64,000 nt of DNA from Pseudomonas anguilliseptica (GTDB lineage Bacteria > Pseudomonadota > Gammaproteobacteria > Pseudomonadales > Pseudomonadaceae). The translations under genes and the position numbers were made by a program. The notes beneath the pieces are model-generated. The model saw nothing but the letters and a program-made list of their open reading frames with translations, was not told the DNA's origin and ran no database searches. Location of the stretch: positions 1,178,001-1,242,000 of the forward strand of contig NZ_FNSC01000001.1 in assembly GCF_900105355.1 (NCBI RefSeq), given 5' to 3'. Below are positions 1 to 7,713 of this stretch, one piece after another. Numbering within the stretch: the stretch's first letter is position 1; every line of letters starts with the position of its first letter.

Positions 1-95
1 GTCAGCGCTGCTATGACCTGAGCAGCCACCTGCCGGCCGAATGCTCGCGTGAAGACCTGGTCAGCCTGATCAAGGACTACCGCGCTACACACTAA
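1..95 (+). CDS. 3' end of an unidentified gene
   Basis: The first bases read open in frame 3 and end at a TAA at 93-95. They encode about 30 residues finishing in DLVSLIKDYRATH. The tail is too short for me to assign a family. It runs in the same direction as the acetyltransferase gene that starts about 90 bases downstream. The gene start lies outside the window. Confidence 0.5.
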   Translation, partial: QRCYDLSSHLPAECSREDLVSLIKDYRATH

Positions 96-183
96 TGGAC
101 TGAATGGCGGCAAACAGGGTCAAACCATCTACCCTGTTTGCAACACCTGTAACCCAGCTAATGACGCCAAGGAGGTTGCCGCC

Positions 184-639
184 ATGCCCGTGCGCATTCC
201 CGTCGAGATCCGTCCGATCACCAGCGCCGACCATGCTGCCTGGCTCCCGCTGTGGCAGGGCTATCAACGCTTCTATATGACCGAGATTGCTGCCGCGACC
301 AGCGACATCACCTGGCAGCGCTTCCTCGACCCGGCCGAGCCGATGCACGCCGCGCTGGCCTGGCATGACGGTCAGGCGATTGGCCTGGTGCACTGGATCT
401 ACCACCGATCGACCTGGACCAGCGGCGACTACTGCTACCTGCAGGACCTGTTTATCGCCAAGGACATCCGCAGCAGCGGTGCCGGCCGTCAGTTGATCGA
501 GCATGCTTACCGCGAAGCCAAGGCCCACGGCTGCTCGCGCACCTACTGGCTGACCCACGAGAGCAACAACAAGGCCATGCTGCTGTATGAGCGCATCGCC
601 GAGCGCTCCGGTTTTATCCAATACCGCAAGCTGTTCTAA
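184..639 (+). CDS. GNAT-family N-acetyltransferase
   Basis: A 151-residue single-domain protein of the GNAT fold, which moves an acetyl group from acetyl-CoA to an amine. The acetyl-CoA binding segment is visible near residues 88-112 as LFIAKDIRSSGAGRQLIEHA, which fits the R-x-x-G-x-G/A signature. The C-terminal LLYERIAERSGFIQYRK matches the usual last strand and helix. The ATG at 184 is preceded by a strong AAGGAGG at 169-175, which fixes the start. The substrate is unknown. The gene lies upstream of, and in the same direction as, the 8-oxoguanine deaminase, but a 170-base gap makes co-transcription uncertain. Confidence 0.85.
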   Translation: MPVRIPVEIRPITSADHAAWLPLWQGYQRFYMTEIAAATSDITWQRFLDPAEPMHAALAWHDGQAIGLVHWIYHRSTWTSGDYCYLQDLFIAKDIRSSGAGRQLIEHAYREAKAHGCSRTYWLTHESNNKAMLLYERIAERSGFIQYRKLF

Positions 640-808
640 GCACTGACCTTCTGGTCAGAAATTCTGTCCTGCAGTCTTGCCGCAGGCAGATTACGGCGCT
701 ATCTTCTGCGCCACGCCCGGCCACCTGCGCCGGCCGCGCACCTGGATCAGCAGACAGGGTAAACACTGAGCTGGCTAACCTGAACCCAACTTCAGAGGAG
801 CCAACTCA

Positions 809-2164
809 ATGGCTGCTACACGTATCTGGATCAAGAACCCCCTCGCCATCTTCACTGCCAACACCCTCGACGCCGCCGGCGGCCTGGTGATTGAAGATGG
901 TGTGATCAGCGAACTGCTCAAGGCCGGCCAACAGCCGTCCCAGCCCTGCAACCGCACCTTCGATGCTCGCGAGCACGTGGTGCTGCCGGGCCTGATCAAC
1001 ACCCATCATCACTTCTACCAGACGCTCACCCGCGCCTGGGGCCCGGTGGTCAACCAGCCGCTGTTCCCCTGGCTGAAGACCCTGTACCCGGTATGGGCAC
1101 GCCTGACCCCCGAGAAGCTCGCCCTGGCCAGTAAAGTGGCCCTGGCCGAACTGCTGCTGTCCGGTTGCAGCACCGCCGCCGACCACCACTACCTGTTCCC
1201 GGGTGGCCTGGAAAACGCCATCGACGTGCAAGTCGAAGCCGTGCGCGAACTGGGCATGCGCGCCATGCTCACCCGCGGCTCCATGAGCCTGGGCGAAGCC
1301 GATGGCGGCCTGCCGCCGCAGCAGACCGTACAGGAGGGTGAAGTGATCCTGGCCGACAGCCAACGGCTGATCCATGACTACCACCAGCGCGGCGACGGCG
1401 CCCAGGTGCAGATCGCCCTGGCGCCCTGCTCGCCGTTCTCGGTGACCCAGGAAATCATGCGCCAGAGCGCCGAGCTGGCCGAGGAACTGGACGTACGCCT
1501 GCACACCCACCTGGCCGAAACCCTCGACGAAGAGGACTTCTGCCTGCAGCGCTTCGGCCTGCGCACCGTGGACTACCTGGACAGCGTCGGCTGGCTCAGC
1601 TCGCGCACCTGGCTGGCCCACGGCATCCACTTCAACCCGGATGAAATCGCCCGTCTGGGCCAAGCCGGCACGGGCATCTGCCACTGCCCAAGCTCGAACA
1701 TGCGCCTGGCTTCGGGCATCTGCCCGACCCTCGACCTGGAAGCCGCCGGCGCGCCGATCGGCATCGGCGTGGACGGCTCGGCATCCAACGATGCCTCGAA
1801 CATGATCCTCGAAGCGCGCCAAGCCCTGTATATCCAGCGCCTGCGCTACGGTGCCGAAAAGATCACCCCGGAACTGGTGCTGGGCTGGGCCAGCAAGGGC
1901 TCGGCCAAGCTACTGGGGCGCAGCGATATTGGCGAGCTGGCCGTGGGCAAGCAGGCCGACCTGGCCTTCTTCAAACTGGACGAGCTGCGCTTCTCCGGCA
2001 GCCACGACCCGATATCCGCGCTGCTGCTGTGCGGCGCCGACAAGGCCGACCGGATGATGATCGGCGGCCAGTGGCGGGTGATTGACGGGCAGATCGAAGG
2101 CCTCGACGTGGCCAAGCTGATCGCCGATCACCGTCAGGCGGCCAAGGAGCTGATCGCCGGCTAA
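809..2164 (+). CDS. 8-oxoguanine deaminase (amidohydrolase family)
   Basis: A 451-residue cytosolic metal-dependent deaminase. It matches the Pseudomonas 8-oxoguanine deaminase group, which hydrolyses 8-oxoguanine to urate and ammonia. Amidohydrolase landmarks are in order: HxH metal ligands H66/H68 in LINTHHHFYQ, H232/H234 with the catalytic E237 in LHTHLAET, H271 in AHGIHF, and D322 in GVDGSASND. The length is normal for the group. The ATG at 809 follows a GAGGAG ribosome site. A rho-independent terminator lies 45 bases downstream, so it is the last gene of its unit. A triazine or guanine deaminase is the main alternative within the family. Confidence 0.85.
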   Translation: MAATRIWIKNPLAIFTANTLDAAGGLVIEDGVISELLKAGQQPSQPCNRTFDAREHVVLPGLINTHHHFYQTLTRAWGPVVNQPLFPWLKTLYPVWARLTPEKLALASKVALAELLLSGCSTAADHHYLFPGGLENAIDVQVEAVRELGMRAMLTRGSMSLGEADGGLPPQQTVQEGEVILADSQRLIHDYHQRGDGAQVQIALAPCSPFSVTQEIMRQSAELAEELDVRLHTHLAETLDEEDFCLQRFGLRTVDYLDSVGWLSSRTWLAHGIHFNPDEIARLGQAGTGICHCPSSNMRLASGICPTLDLEAAGAPIGIGVDGSASNDASNMILEARQALYIQRLRYGAEKITPELVLGWASKGSAKLLGRSDIGELAVGKQADLAFFKLDELRFSGSHDPISALLLCGADKADRMMIGGQWRVIDGQIEGLDVAKLIADHRQAAKELIAG

Positions 2165-2208
2165 AACGCCGACTATTCCACCACGCTGCCAGGTGCCTAA
2201 TACCAGGC

Positions 2209-2240
2209 AAAAAAAGACCGGCCTAGAGCCGGTCTTTTTT
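2209..2240. terminator. Rho-independent terminator after the deaminase gene
   Basis: A perfect hairpin AAAGACCGGC / GCCGGTCTTT with a CTA-type loop, flanked by an A-run on the left and a T-run on the right. It can work in both directions and separates the deaminase gene from the convergent gene ending at 2251. Confidence 0.9.
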
Positions 2241-2250
2241 ATCGCGCAGA

Positions 2251-2655
2251 TCAGTGCCACATGCCCTTGATCTGACTCAACGTCAGGCCATTGATCAGGC
2301 AGTGGTTGGGATTACCGCGCAGTGGGTCCTTGACCACATGGCCACCGAAGTTGACCACGGTGGTGGTGTTGCCGCTCATATAAGCGCCCCAGACTCGGGT
2401 GGTATCCGTGGCTACCAGGGCGGCAGCCGTCTGGCTGCCGCTGCTGGCACAAAGGGCGGAGACCTGACGCAACCGGCCATTACTGTCCTGGTCTTCCTTG
2501 TCGTAGTTAGCGTTCGTGTTGGCGGCGCCGCCGCGCACGATCAGTACACCCTTGGCAACGTCTTCGGCCTGCGCCGGCGATACGCTGCCCGCGCACAGCG
2601 CGGCAAGCAGGATGCAGGCGGCGATATTTTTGTGGCTATTGAGGAAATTTTGCAT
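2251..2655 (-). CDS. Small secreted protein of unknown function
   Basis: A 134-residue protein. The ATG at 2655 follows GGAGGG and opens a typical Sec signal peptide (MQNFLNSHKN, then a hydrophobic run to AQA), so the mature protein of about 104 residues should be periplasmic or secreted. The mature part has a VLIVRGGAANTN stretch and only two Cys residues, which could form a disulphide. I do not recognise a family. It lies 74 bases downstream of the 353-residue gene on the same strand, so the two are probably co-transcribed. The open frame extends upstream to 2829, but that extension overlaps the neighbour and lacks a ribosome site. Confidence 0.7.
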   Translation of the reverse strand: MQNFLNSHKNIAACILLAALCAGSVSPAQAEDVAKGVLIVRGGAANTNANYDKEDQDSNGRLRQVSALCASSGSQTAAALVATDTTRVWGAYMSGNTTTVVNFGGHVVKDPLRGNPNHCLINGLTLSQIKGMWH

Positions 2656-2729
2656 GGTTGCTGCCCTCCATGGGCTAGGCAATTCGATTAATGCTGGGGC
2701 CTGGACGCCTGCCCTGGCCCCAGCCGATG

Positions 2730-3791
2730 TCACATCGCGATATCGTTGGCGTGGGTCTGGCCCGGCCAGACGCCGGTCATCTCGATCTCGCGCTGACCGG
2801 TCAGCCACTGGCCAAGCGGGTTCGGCCACTTGAAGCTGTACTTGTCGCTGTTGATCACACCTTTGAAGCTGATCTCGGCGGCGATGTTGGTGGCACTCAG
2901 CGGGATATTTCCGATGGTCTTGGACAGGCCACCGCTCAACGAGAACGACTCGTGCTGCGGCCCTTGTGGAGTGTCGTAGCTCAGCTTGATATCGGTGATA
3001 TAGGTGCAGCCCGGTTTGTTGTTGAACAGGATCTGCAGCGCACCCAAGCGGGTAATCCAGTTGGGGATCAGCAGGTTGCCGTCGTAAGAGGCGAAGGTGT
3101 AAGCAATCGGCACCGAGCCATTGGCCAGGCTATTGGGGGTGGTGGGCCAAAGATGCTGATCGATCTGCTTGGTCTCCCTGGAGGAGACATACGAGCCTTT
3201 GCCGTTGGCGCCGGCCAACATGTCCTGCACAGCACCGGCCGAGCCGCTGATGGAGAAGGACGAGCTGTTGTCCTGAGAGCCGATATTCAGGCCGCTGTTG
3301 GCGTAGATCACGCTGGTGACCACACCGAAACCCTGAGCGATATTGCCGCTGCTACCCATGCTCACTGCGGACGCCTGCTGGGCCATCCAGCTCAGGGTTT
3401 CCGGCTTGCTCAGCACGGTGAGGTCACTGATAAAGCTCTCGCTGGAAATGCCGAACTCCGAGGCCATCGAGCCTACATTGGCGAACTCCCAGGTGATATC
3501 CGTGCCGGCGGTGATTTTGGTGCCGCTCTCCGGATCAGTGGCCGAACCATCAAGGTTGACGTTGGCCTGGCTGCGTTTGACGTTGCTGGAAGAAAGCTTC
3601 CACTGGTTAGGCACACCACGGCTGCTGATAGCGATGCCCGGCGTGGCTTCCTGCACCAGGGTGAAATCCCCGCTACCCGGAGAAACAATACCGACGGCAC
3701 CGACCTTGAACTTGGGGTCGAGGGTCCAATTCCCCCAGTAAGCAGGACGGCCGGCGCGCAGAAGATCGGTAAACGTACGATTCCAATTCAT
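2730..3791 (-). CDS. Hypothetical protein of 353 residues, beta-rich
   Basis: The protein starts MNWNRTFTDLLRAGRPAYWGNW and has no signal peptide or membrane segment. It is rich in Ser, Thr, Gly and Asn with alternating hydrophobic residues (for example SFSISGSAGAVQ and ESFSLSGGLSKTIG), which suggests a mainly beta-sheet fold. The last 60 residues, with PLSATNIAAEISFKGV and EIEMTGVWPG, look like a separate beta domain. I cannot assign a family, and resemblance to a pore-forming or lectin-like fold would be a guess. It is followed by the small secreted gene, and the two-HTH regulator lies divergently upstream. Confidence 0.65.
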   Translation of the reverse strand: MNWNRTFTDLLRAGRPAYWGNWTLDPKFKVGAVGIVSPGSGDFTLVQEATPGIAISSRGVPNQWKLSSSNVKRSQANVNLDGSATDPESGTKITAGTDITWEFANVGSMASEFGISSESFISDLTVLSKPETLSWMAQQASAVSMGSSGNIAQGFGVVTSVIYANSGLNIGSQDNSSSFSISGSAGAVQDMLAGANGKGSYVSSRETKQIDQHLWPTTPNSLANGSVPIAYTFASYDGNLLIPNWITRLGALQILFNNKPGCTYITDIKLSYDTPQGPQHESFSLSGGLSKTIGNIPLSATNIAAEISFKGVINSDKYSFKWPNPLGQWLTGQREIEMTGVWPGQTHANDIAM

Positions 3792-4042
3792 GACTGTAAT
3801 CCTTGCAGTTATCTAAATGGAGTGCACCGCAACTCATGTCGCGGCACGTACGCCGAATAAAGCAACTCGCCTGCAGCCCTGATGAGCCCCATGGAGTTAG
3901 TCGACGATTACACTCTGGCGACTAACCGAATAACTGGGTATTGGGCAAATTCGGTATATATGGGGAAGTCTTTCCATCTCGGTTTATTACTTGGCAAGCG
4001 CTAACTTCCGAACCTCTCTGCCGCATCAGAAGGATTGGCATT

Positions 4043-4546
4043 GTGCTTACGCCACGCGAGTTTCATGCCCTGTCACTTATCGCCCGCGGCTGCACCGACC
4101 GGGATATATCTGCACTGCTGTGTGTATCTCTGAGCACGTCCAGAAAATATCGAGAGCACTTACACACTAAACTTTCACTGAATAAGTCTGCGCAGCTGGC
4201 TATTTATTATCTAGAAGCTTTTCCGATACCTGATCCAACTAATAAAAACCAACTAACAAGTACAAAATTAAGTGACCGAGAATTGCAGATTGTGCAGCTA
4301 TTTGCTCAAGGACTGAGCGATAAGGAAGTTGCCCGCAAACTTGGCATCAGCGACCTGACCGTGCGCAAACACCGCAGTAATATGCAAAGCAAGCTGGCCA
4401 CTTCGAATATCTGCGGGTTGCTCTATGAGGCGGTGGCAAACGGTTGGCTGGCGTTGCCGCTGGGAGCGCTCGCAAAAACGGACAACGCAGCTGATCGGGC
4501 AACGGCCGCAGCAGTTGGACAAGGCCAAGGCCGGCTGCTTAGTTGA
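4043..4546 (+). CDS. Regulator with two tandem LuxR-type HTH domains
   Basis: A 167-residue protein made almost only of two GerE/LuxR-type DNA-binding domains. The first opens LTPREFHALSLIARGCTD with VSLSTSRKYREHLHTKL. The second opens LSDRELQIVQLFAQGLSD with ISDLTVRKHRSNMQSKL. No receiver or autoinducer domain precedes them. I chose the GTG at 4043 because AGAAGGA lies 8 bases upstream and the first domain starts at once. The open frame continues to a TTG at 3941, but that stretch encodes no recognisable domain. The locus is AT-richer than its neighbours. It is divergent from the 353-residue gene and may control that pair. Confidence 0.75.
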   Translation: MLTPREFHALSLIARGCTDRDISALLCVSLSTSRKYREHLHTKLSLNKSAQLAIYYLEAFPIPDPTNKNQLTSTKLSDRELQIVQLFAQGLSDKEVARKLGISDLTVRKHRSNMQSKLATSNICGLLYEAVANGWLALPLGALAKTDNAADRATAAAVGQGQGRLLS

Positions 4547-4605
4547 TATTCAGGCCGCTGCTAACGGTAACGGCCTTTGCCCGTCGCCCTGCCTGGAGCC
4601 ACAGC

Positions 4606-4944
4606 ATGGACAGACTGCCAACCCTGATTGCCCTGTTAACCGCCAGCGGCATGGCCCATTCCGCCAACCTGCCGGCCGTTGAGGTCACGTGCCCAACCGA
4701 CCTGAGCGTGCGCGCCGAGGCCGGTGGCCCGGTGTATGTCAACGACAAACAGCTTGTTCTGCACAAGCTCAGCGAGCAGTTCTTCGAGGCCAAGGGTGAG
4801 GGAATAACCCTCTCTATCAGCCTGAAGGCCGACGGCTCGCCGATGGTCTCCTACACCGGTAAACAGGGTGCCAATGGCATCTGTAAAAAGACCGCGGAAG
4901 AGGCACCCGCACCCGACGAATCTGCGGAACCAATGGCCGATTGA
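4606..4944 (+). CDS. Small exported protein of unknown function
   Basis: A 112-residue protein beginning MDRLPTLIALLTASGMAHSA, a short Sec-type signal peptide, with a GGAG ribosome site before the ATG at 4606. The mature part (VEVTCPTDLSVRAEAGGPVYVNDKQ) has two Cys residues and an acidic tail EEAPAPDESAEPMAD. No family is recognised. It lies just after the two-HTH regulator on the same strand with about 60 bases between them. The open frame reaches up to 4543, but those codons overlap the regulator stop and carry no export signal. Confidence 0.65.
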   Translation: MDRLPTLIALLTASGMAHSANLPAVEVTCPTDLSVRAEAGGPVYVNDKQLVLHKLSEQFFEAKGEGITLSISLKADGSPMVSYTGKQGANGICKKTAEEAPAPDESAEPMAD

Positions 4945-4992
4945 TCAGCTGCAGGAGCGGCCGGGGCGCCTAGCCTATGCCCACGAAAGGCG

Positions 4993-5015
4993 ATCGCGGG
5001 CATAGCCCGCTCCTA
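4993..5015. repeat. REP-type palindromic repeat
   Basis: On the minus strand the sequence reads GTAGGAGCGGGC-TAT-GCCCGCGA, the typical Pseudomonas REP hairpin. A degenerate partner (GGAGCGGCCGGGGCG) lies about 40 bases to the left, so this may be a REP pair. It sits between two convergent genes, the usual place for such repeats, and may also protect or end the glutaminase transcript. Confidence 0.7.
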
Positions 5016-5023
5016 CGTGCTCG

Positions 5024-5932
5024 TCAGAACACCGACCAGCCAATCCGCTCGCTAAGCAGTTCCAGGGCCTTGATTCCGGCCAGGGAGTTGCCAGCGGCGT
5101 TCAGCTCCGGTGACCACACGCACACGCTGAAACGCCCCGGCACCACGGCGACGATGCCGCCACCGACACCGCTCTTGCCCGGCAGACCGACGCGGTAGGC
5201 GAAATTACCGGCTTCGTCATACAGACCGCTGGTAGCCATGATCGCGTTGACCTGCTTGCTCTGCCGCGCGCTGAGGATCTGCTGGCCACTGTGCTTGCAG
5301 AAGCCATCGTTGGCCAGAAAGCAGAAGGCCCGCGCCAGGTCGACACAGCTCATGCGCAGCGCGCAGTAGCTGAAGTAGCTGCGCAGCACCGCTTCCACAT
5401 CGTTGTGGAAATTGCCGAAAGATTGCATCAGATAGGCGGCAGCCGCGTTGCGCGCACGGTGCTGGTATTCCGACTCGGCCACCCGGTTATCCACCAGCAC
5501 CTCGGGGTTGCCGGCCAATCGGCGCACGAAGTCGCGCATCGACAGCACCGGCGCGGCAAAGCGCGACTGGTTGATATCGCAGATCACCAGGGCGCCGGCA
5601 TTGATAAACGGATTGCGCGGTTTGCCCCGCTCGAACTCCAGCTGCACCAGCGAATTGAACGGCTGGCCGGACGGCTCATGGCCCAGTCGCTGCCAGATAT
5701 CCTCGCCGGAATGCTCGATGGCCTGCACCAGGCTGAACACCTTGGAAATGCTCTGCACGGAGAACGGCGTGTATGCATCACCGGCGCAATAAAGCTCGCC
5801 GTCGTTGCTGTACACCGCAATGCCCAGCTGGTTGGCCGGCACATCGGCCAGCGCCGGGATGTAATCGGCCACCTTGCCCTGGCCGATCAGCGGACGGACT
5901 TGATCGAGAATTTCATTCAACAGCGCTTGCAT
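5024..5932 (-). CDS. glsB: Glutaminase
   Basis: A 302-residue serine-type glutaminase that hydrolyses glutamine to glutamate and ammonia. The beta-lactamase-like SxxK motif is in [10 protein letters not shown]. Further family motifs are [14 protein letters not shown], the [16 protein letters not shown] region, and [18 protein letters not shown] near the C-terminus. The length matches Pseudomonas and E. coli glutaminases of the GlsB type. I chose the Met at 5932 ([14 protein letters not shown]). The open frame runs upstream to 6121, but that extra part overlaps the inverted repeat at 6054-6117 and has no family match. Confidence 0.93.
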   Translation of the reverse strand: MQALLNEILDQVRPLIGQGKVADYIPALADVPANQLGIAVYSNDGELYCAGDAYTPFSVQSISKVFSLVQAIEHSGEDIWQRLGHEPSGQPFNSLVQLEFERGKPRNPFINAGALVICDINQSRFAAPVLSMRDFVRRLAGNPEVLVDNRVAESEYQHRARNAAAAYLMQSFGNFHNDVEAVLRSYFSYCALRMSCVDLARAFCFLANDGFCKHSGQQILSARQSKQVNAIMATSGLYDEAGNFAYRVGLPGKSGVGGGIVAVVPGRFSVCVWSPELNAAGNSLAGIKALELLSERIGWSVF

Positions 5933-6053
5933 GTTCAGGCTCGCCACAAGGTCCGAGCGCGCCTCGGACGATGGCAGGTAGACGCCCACCCGGCACAGCG
6001 GATCACACCGCAATGGCTTCCCGGATGCCTGAACTCTCTGTCTAGGGCTCGTA

Positions 6054-6117
6054 GGGTGGATGACGCTTTTCTCTTCCACCGTCGCAGTTTGGTGGATGGA
6101 TAAAGCGTCATCCACCC
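6054..6117. repeat. Nested inverted repeat between glutaminase and sbtB
   Basis: Perfect 15-base outer arms GGGTGGATGACGCTT (6054-6068) and AAGCGTCATCCACCC (6103-6117) enclose a smaller hairpin CCACC / GGTGG (6076-6080 and 6091-6095). The GGTGGAT core resembles short repeats scattered in Pseudomonas genomes. There is no T-run, so it is more likely a repeat than a terminator. Confidence 0.75.
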
Positions 6118-6147
6118 ACAAAGCTGCGGCTTACCGCCGCGCGCCCG

Positions 6148-6450
6148 CTAGAACTTTTCCGCGCGCAGCACTTCCACCTGGGCCAGGTAGCAGACCATGG
6201 CGAAATTGGCGTAGTAACGCGCCTGCAGATGGCCAGCGATACGCTCGGCAACATCACGGGTGCAGATGATTTCCACGCGGATATTGCCTTCGGTGTCCCA
6301 GCCGGCGCTGCGCACGCCGCGCCCACCCCGGCCACGGGCATCGGAGATGGTCCAGCCCGGCGCGCCGAGCTGTTCCAGATCAGCCACCAGCTTTTTCTCC
6401 AGCGCGGCTTCGCAGATCACAGTAAGCAGAGTGCGGATATGCGCGTCCAT
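6148..6450 (-). CDS. PII-like regulatory protein (SbtB type)
   Basis: A 100-residue ferredoxin-fold PII-like protein. It has GRGGRGVRSAGW in the T-loop region and VEIICTRDVAERIAGHLQARYYANFAMVCYLAQVEVLR at the C-terminal half, as in the SbtB group that binds adenine nucleotides and acts on the neighbouring SbtA transporter. It follows the transporter gene directly: the stop codon of the transporter ends at 6451 and this ATG begins at 6450. The two are therefore translationally coupled in one operon. The function as a nucleotide-sensing inhibitor is inferred from the pairing. Confidence 0.8.
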   Translation of the reverse strand: MDAHIRTLLTVICEAALEKKLVADLEQLGAPGWTISDARGRGGRGVRSAGWDTEGNIRVEIICTRDVAERIAGHLQARYYANFAMVCYLAQVEVLRAEKF

Positions 6451-7392
6451 CTAGAGCCCCCAGGCCATCAGCTGTTCGGCCAGCATCAGGTACAACGGGA
6501 TGCCGACGATGATATTGAAGGGAAAAGTGATGCCCAATGAAGCCGTCAGCGACAGCGACGGGTTGGCTTCGGGCAAGGCCAGACGCAAGGCCGCCGGCAC
6601 GGCAATGTAGGACGCCGACGCCGCCAGTGTAGCCAGCACGGCGGTGCCGCCCAGGCTCAGGCCCATAAAGCGGCCCAGCAGCGCGCCGATCAACGCACCG
6701 CACAACGGCATCAGCAGGGCAAAACCGAGCAGGCGCAGACCAAACTGCCTGAGCGAGCCAAGCTGACCGGAAGCGATCAGGCCCATCTCCAGCAGGAACA
6801 GCGCCAGCACCGGCTTGAACATGCTGGTGTAGAACGGCTCCAGCGGTTTGATCGCTTCCTTGCCGGCAATCGCACCGATGATCAGGCCGCCAAGCAGCAG
6901 CATGATGCTCTTGCCTAGGAAAATTTCCCGGCCCAGCTCGCCCCAGTCAGTATCGCGAGCAATACCCTTGGCCAACAGAATGCCGACCAGAATCGCCGGG
7001 ATTTCCAGAATGGCGACAAACAGCGGCATATAGCTTTCGAACTCGATGCCTTTGGCCAGCATGTAGGCCACTACCACGGCGAAGGTACCGGCGCTGACCG
7101 AGCCATAGTGCGCCGCCACCGCCGCAGCGTTGACCCGATCGCAACCCAGGCCACGCAGCACGGCAAAGGCCAGCAACGGCAACGCCACACCCAGACCCAG
7201 CACCCAGGCCGCCTGGCCGAGCAACTGCCAGCTGGCCTGCACGGCCAGCTCCACGCCGCCGTGCAGACCAATCGCCAGCAGCAGAATGATCGATAGCGTT
7301 TCATACAACGCCGGCGGCAGTTTCAGTTCGCTTTTCAGCAGACCGGCCAACAGGCCGAAGACAAAGAACAGCACCACAGGATCCAGACTCAC
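6451..7392 (-). CDS. SbtA-like sodium-dependent bicarbonate (or carboxylate) permease
   Basis: A 313-residue inner-membrane protein with about ten hydrophobic segments, of the SbtA/DUF897 family. Family features are the N-terminal LDPVVLFFVFGLLAGLLKSELKLP, the central AAHYGSVSAGTFAVVVAY and the repeat SASYIAVPAALRLALPEANP. Characterised cyanobacterial members import bicarbonate with sodium; the substrate in heterotrophs is not settled. It is followed without a gap by its PII-like partner. The neighbours glutaminase and pyruvate carboxylase fit a role in anaplerotic carbon supply, since pyruvate carboxylase consumes bicarbonate, but that link is inference. Confidence 0.82.
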   Translation of the reverse strand: MSLDPVVLFFVFGLLAGLLKSELKLPPALYETLSIILLLAIGLHGGVELAVQASWQLLGQAAWVLGLGVALPLLAFAVLRGLGCDRVNAAAVAAHYGSVSAGTFAVVVAYMLAKGIEFESYMPLFVAILEIPAILVGILLAKGIARDTDWGELGREIFLGKSIMLLLGGLIIGAIAGKEAIKPLEPFYTSMFKPVLALFLLEMGLIASGQLGSLRQFGLRLLGFALLMPLCGALIGALLGRFMGLSLGGTAVLATLAASASYIAVPAALRLALPEANPSLSLTASLGITFPFNIIVGIPLYLMLAEQLMAWGL

Positions 7393-7550
7393 CGCGCATT
7401 GCTCCCGTATTGAACTGCTATTGAGACGCCTGCCGCGTCACCACCTGCTCGAATAAAAGGTCATGCCCCCACCACGCGTTGTGCTGATACCCGCAGTTTT
7501 GCCCAGTTTCCTGCTGAGAACAGCAGGCCCCTGCGCAGCGGGGCATAACC

Positions 7551-7575
7551 GAAAAAAAGGAGCCGTAAGGCTCCT
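7551..7575 (-). terminator. Second terminator downstream of pycB
   Basis: On the minus strand AGGAGCC-TTAC-GGCTCCT is followed by a run of seven T. It lies about 85 bases beyond the first terminator and would catch read-through from pycAB before the sbtA gene. Confidence 0.85.
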
Positions 7576-7654
7576 AGGGGACTCAGGCAACAAGTACCTA
7601 TGCACTTGGCCCAAAACCCTTGCCGGCGCAGCGAATGAGCCACGCCGGCGGTGT

Positions 7655-7708
7655 AAAAAGAAGCCCCAAAAAAGCCATTCAAATGCCTGTTCAAACAGCC
7701 GGGGCTTC
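7655..7708 (-). terminator. Terminator immediately after pycB
   Basis: On the minus strand, arms GAAGCCCC and GGGGCTTC with a long loop are followed by five T. It begins six bases after the pycB stop codon. A second, more compact terminator follows at 7551-7575. Confidence 0.75.
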
Positions 7709-7713
7709 CGAGG

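Noticed and set aside
2691..3860. A 389-codon open frame on the plus strand
   Set aside because: It covers the reverse of the 353-residue gene. The minus-strand frame has better amino-acid composition and a sensible start, although neither has a known family, so some doubt remains.
4543..4605. Longer start for the small exported protein
   Set aside because: The extra 21 residues precede a normal signal peptide and overlap the regulator stop; the ATG at 4606 has its own ribosome site.
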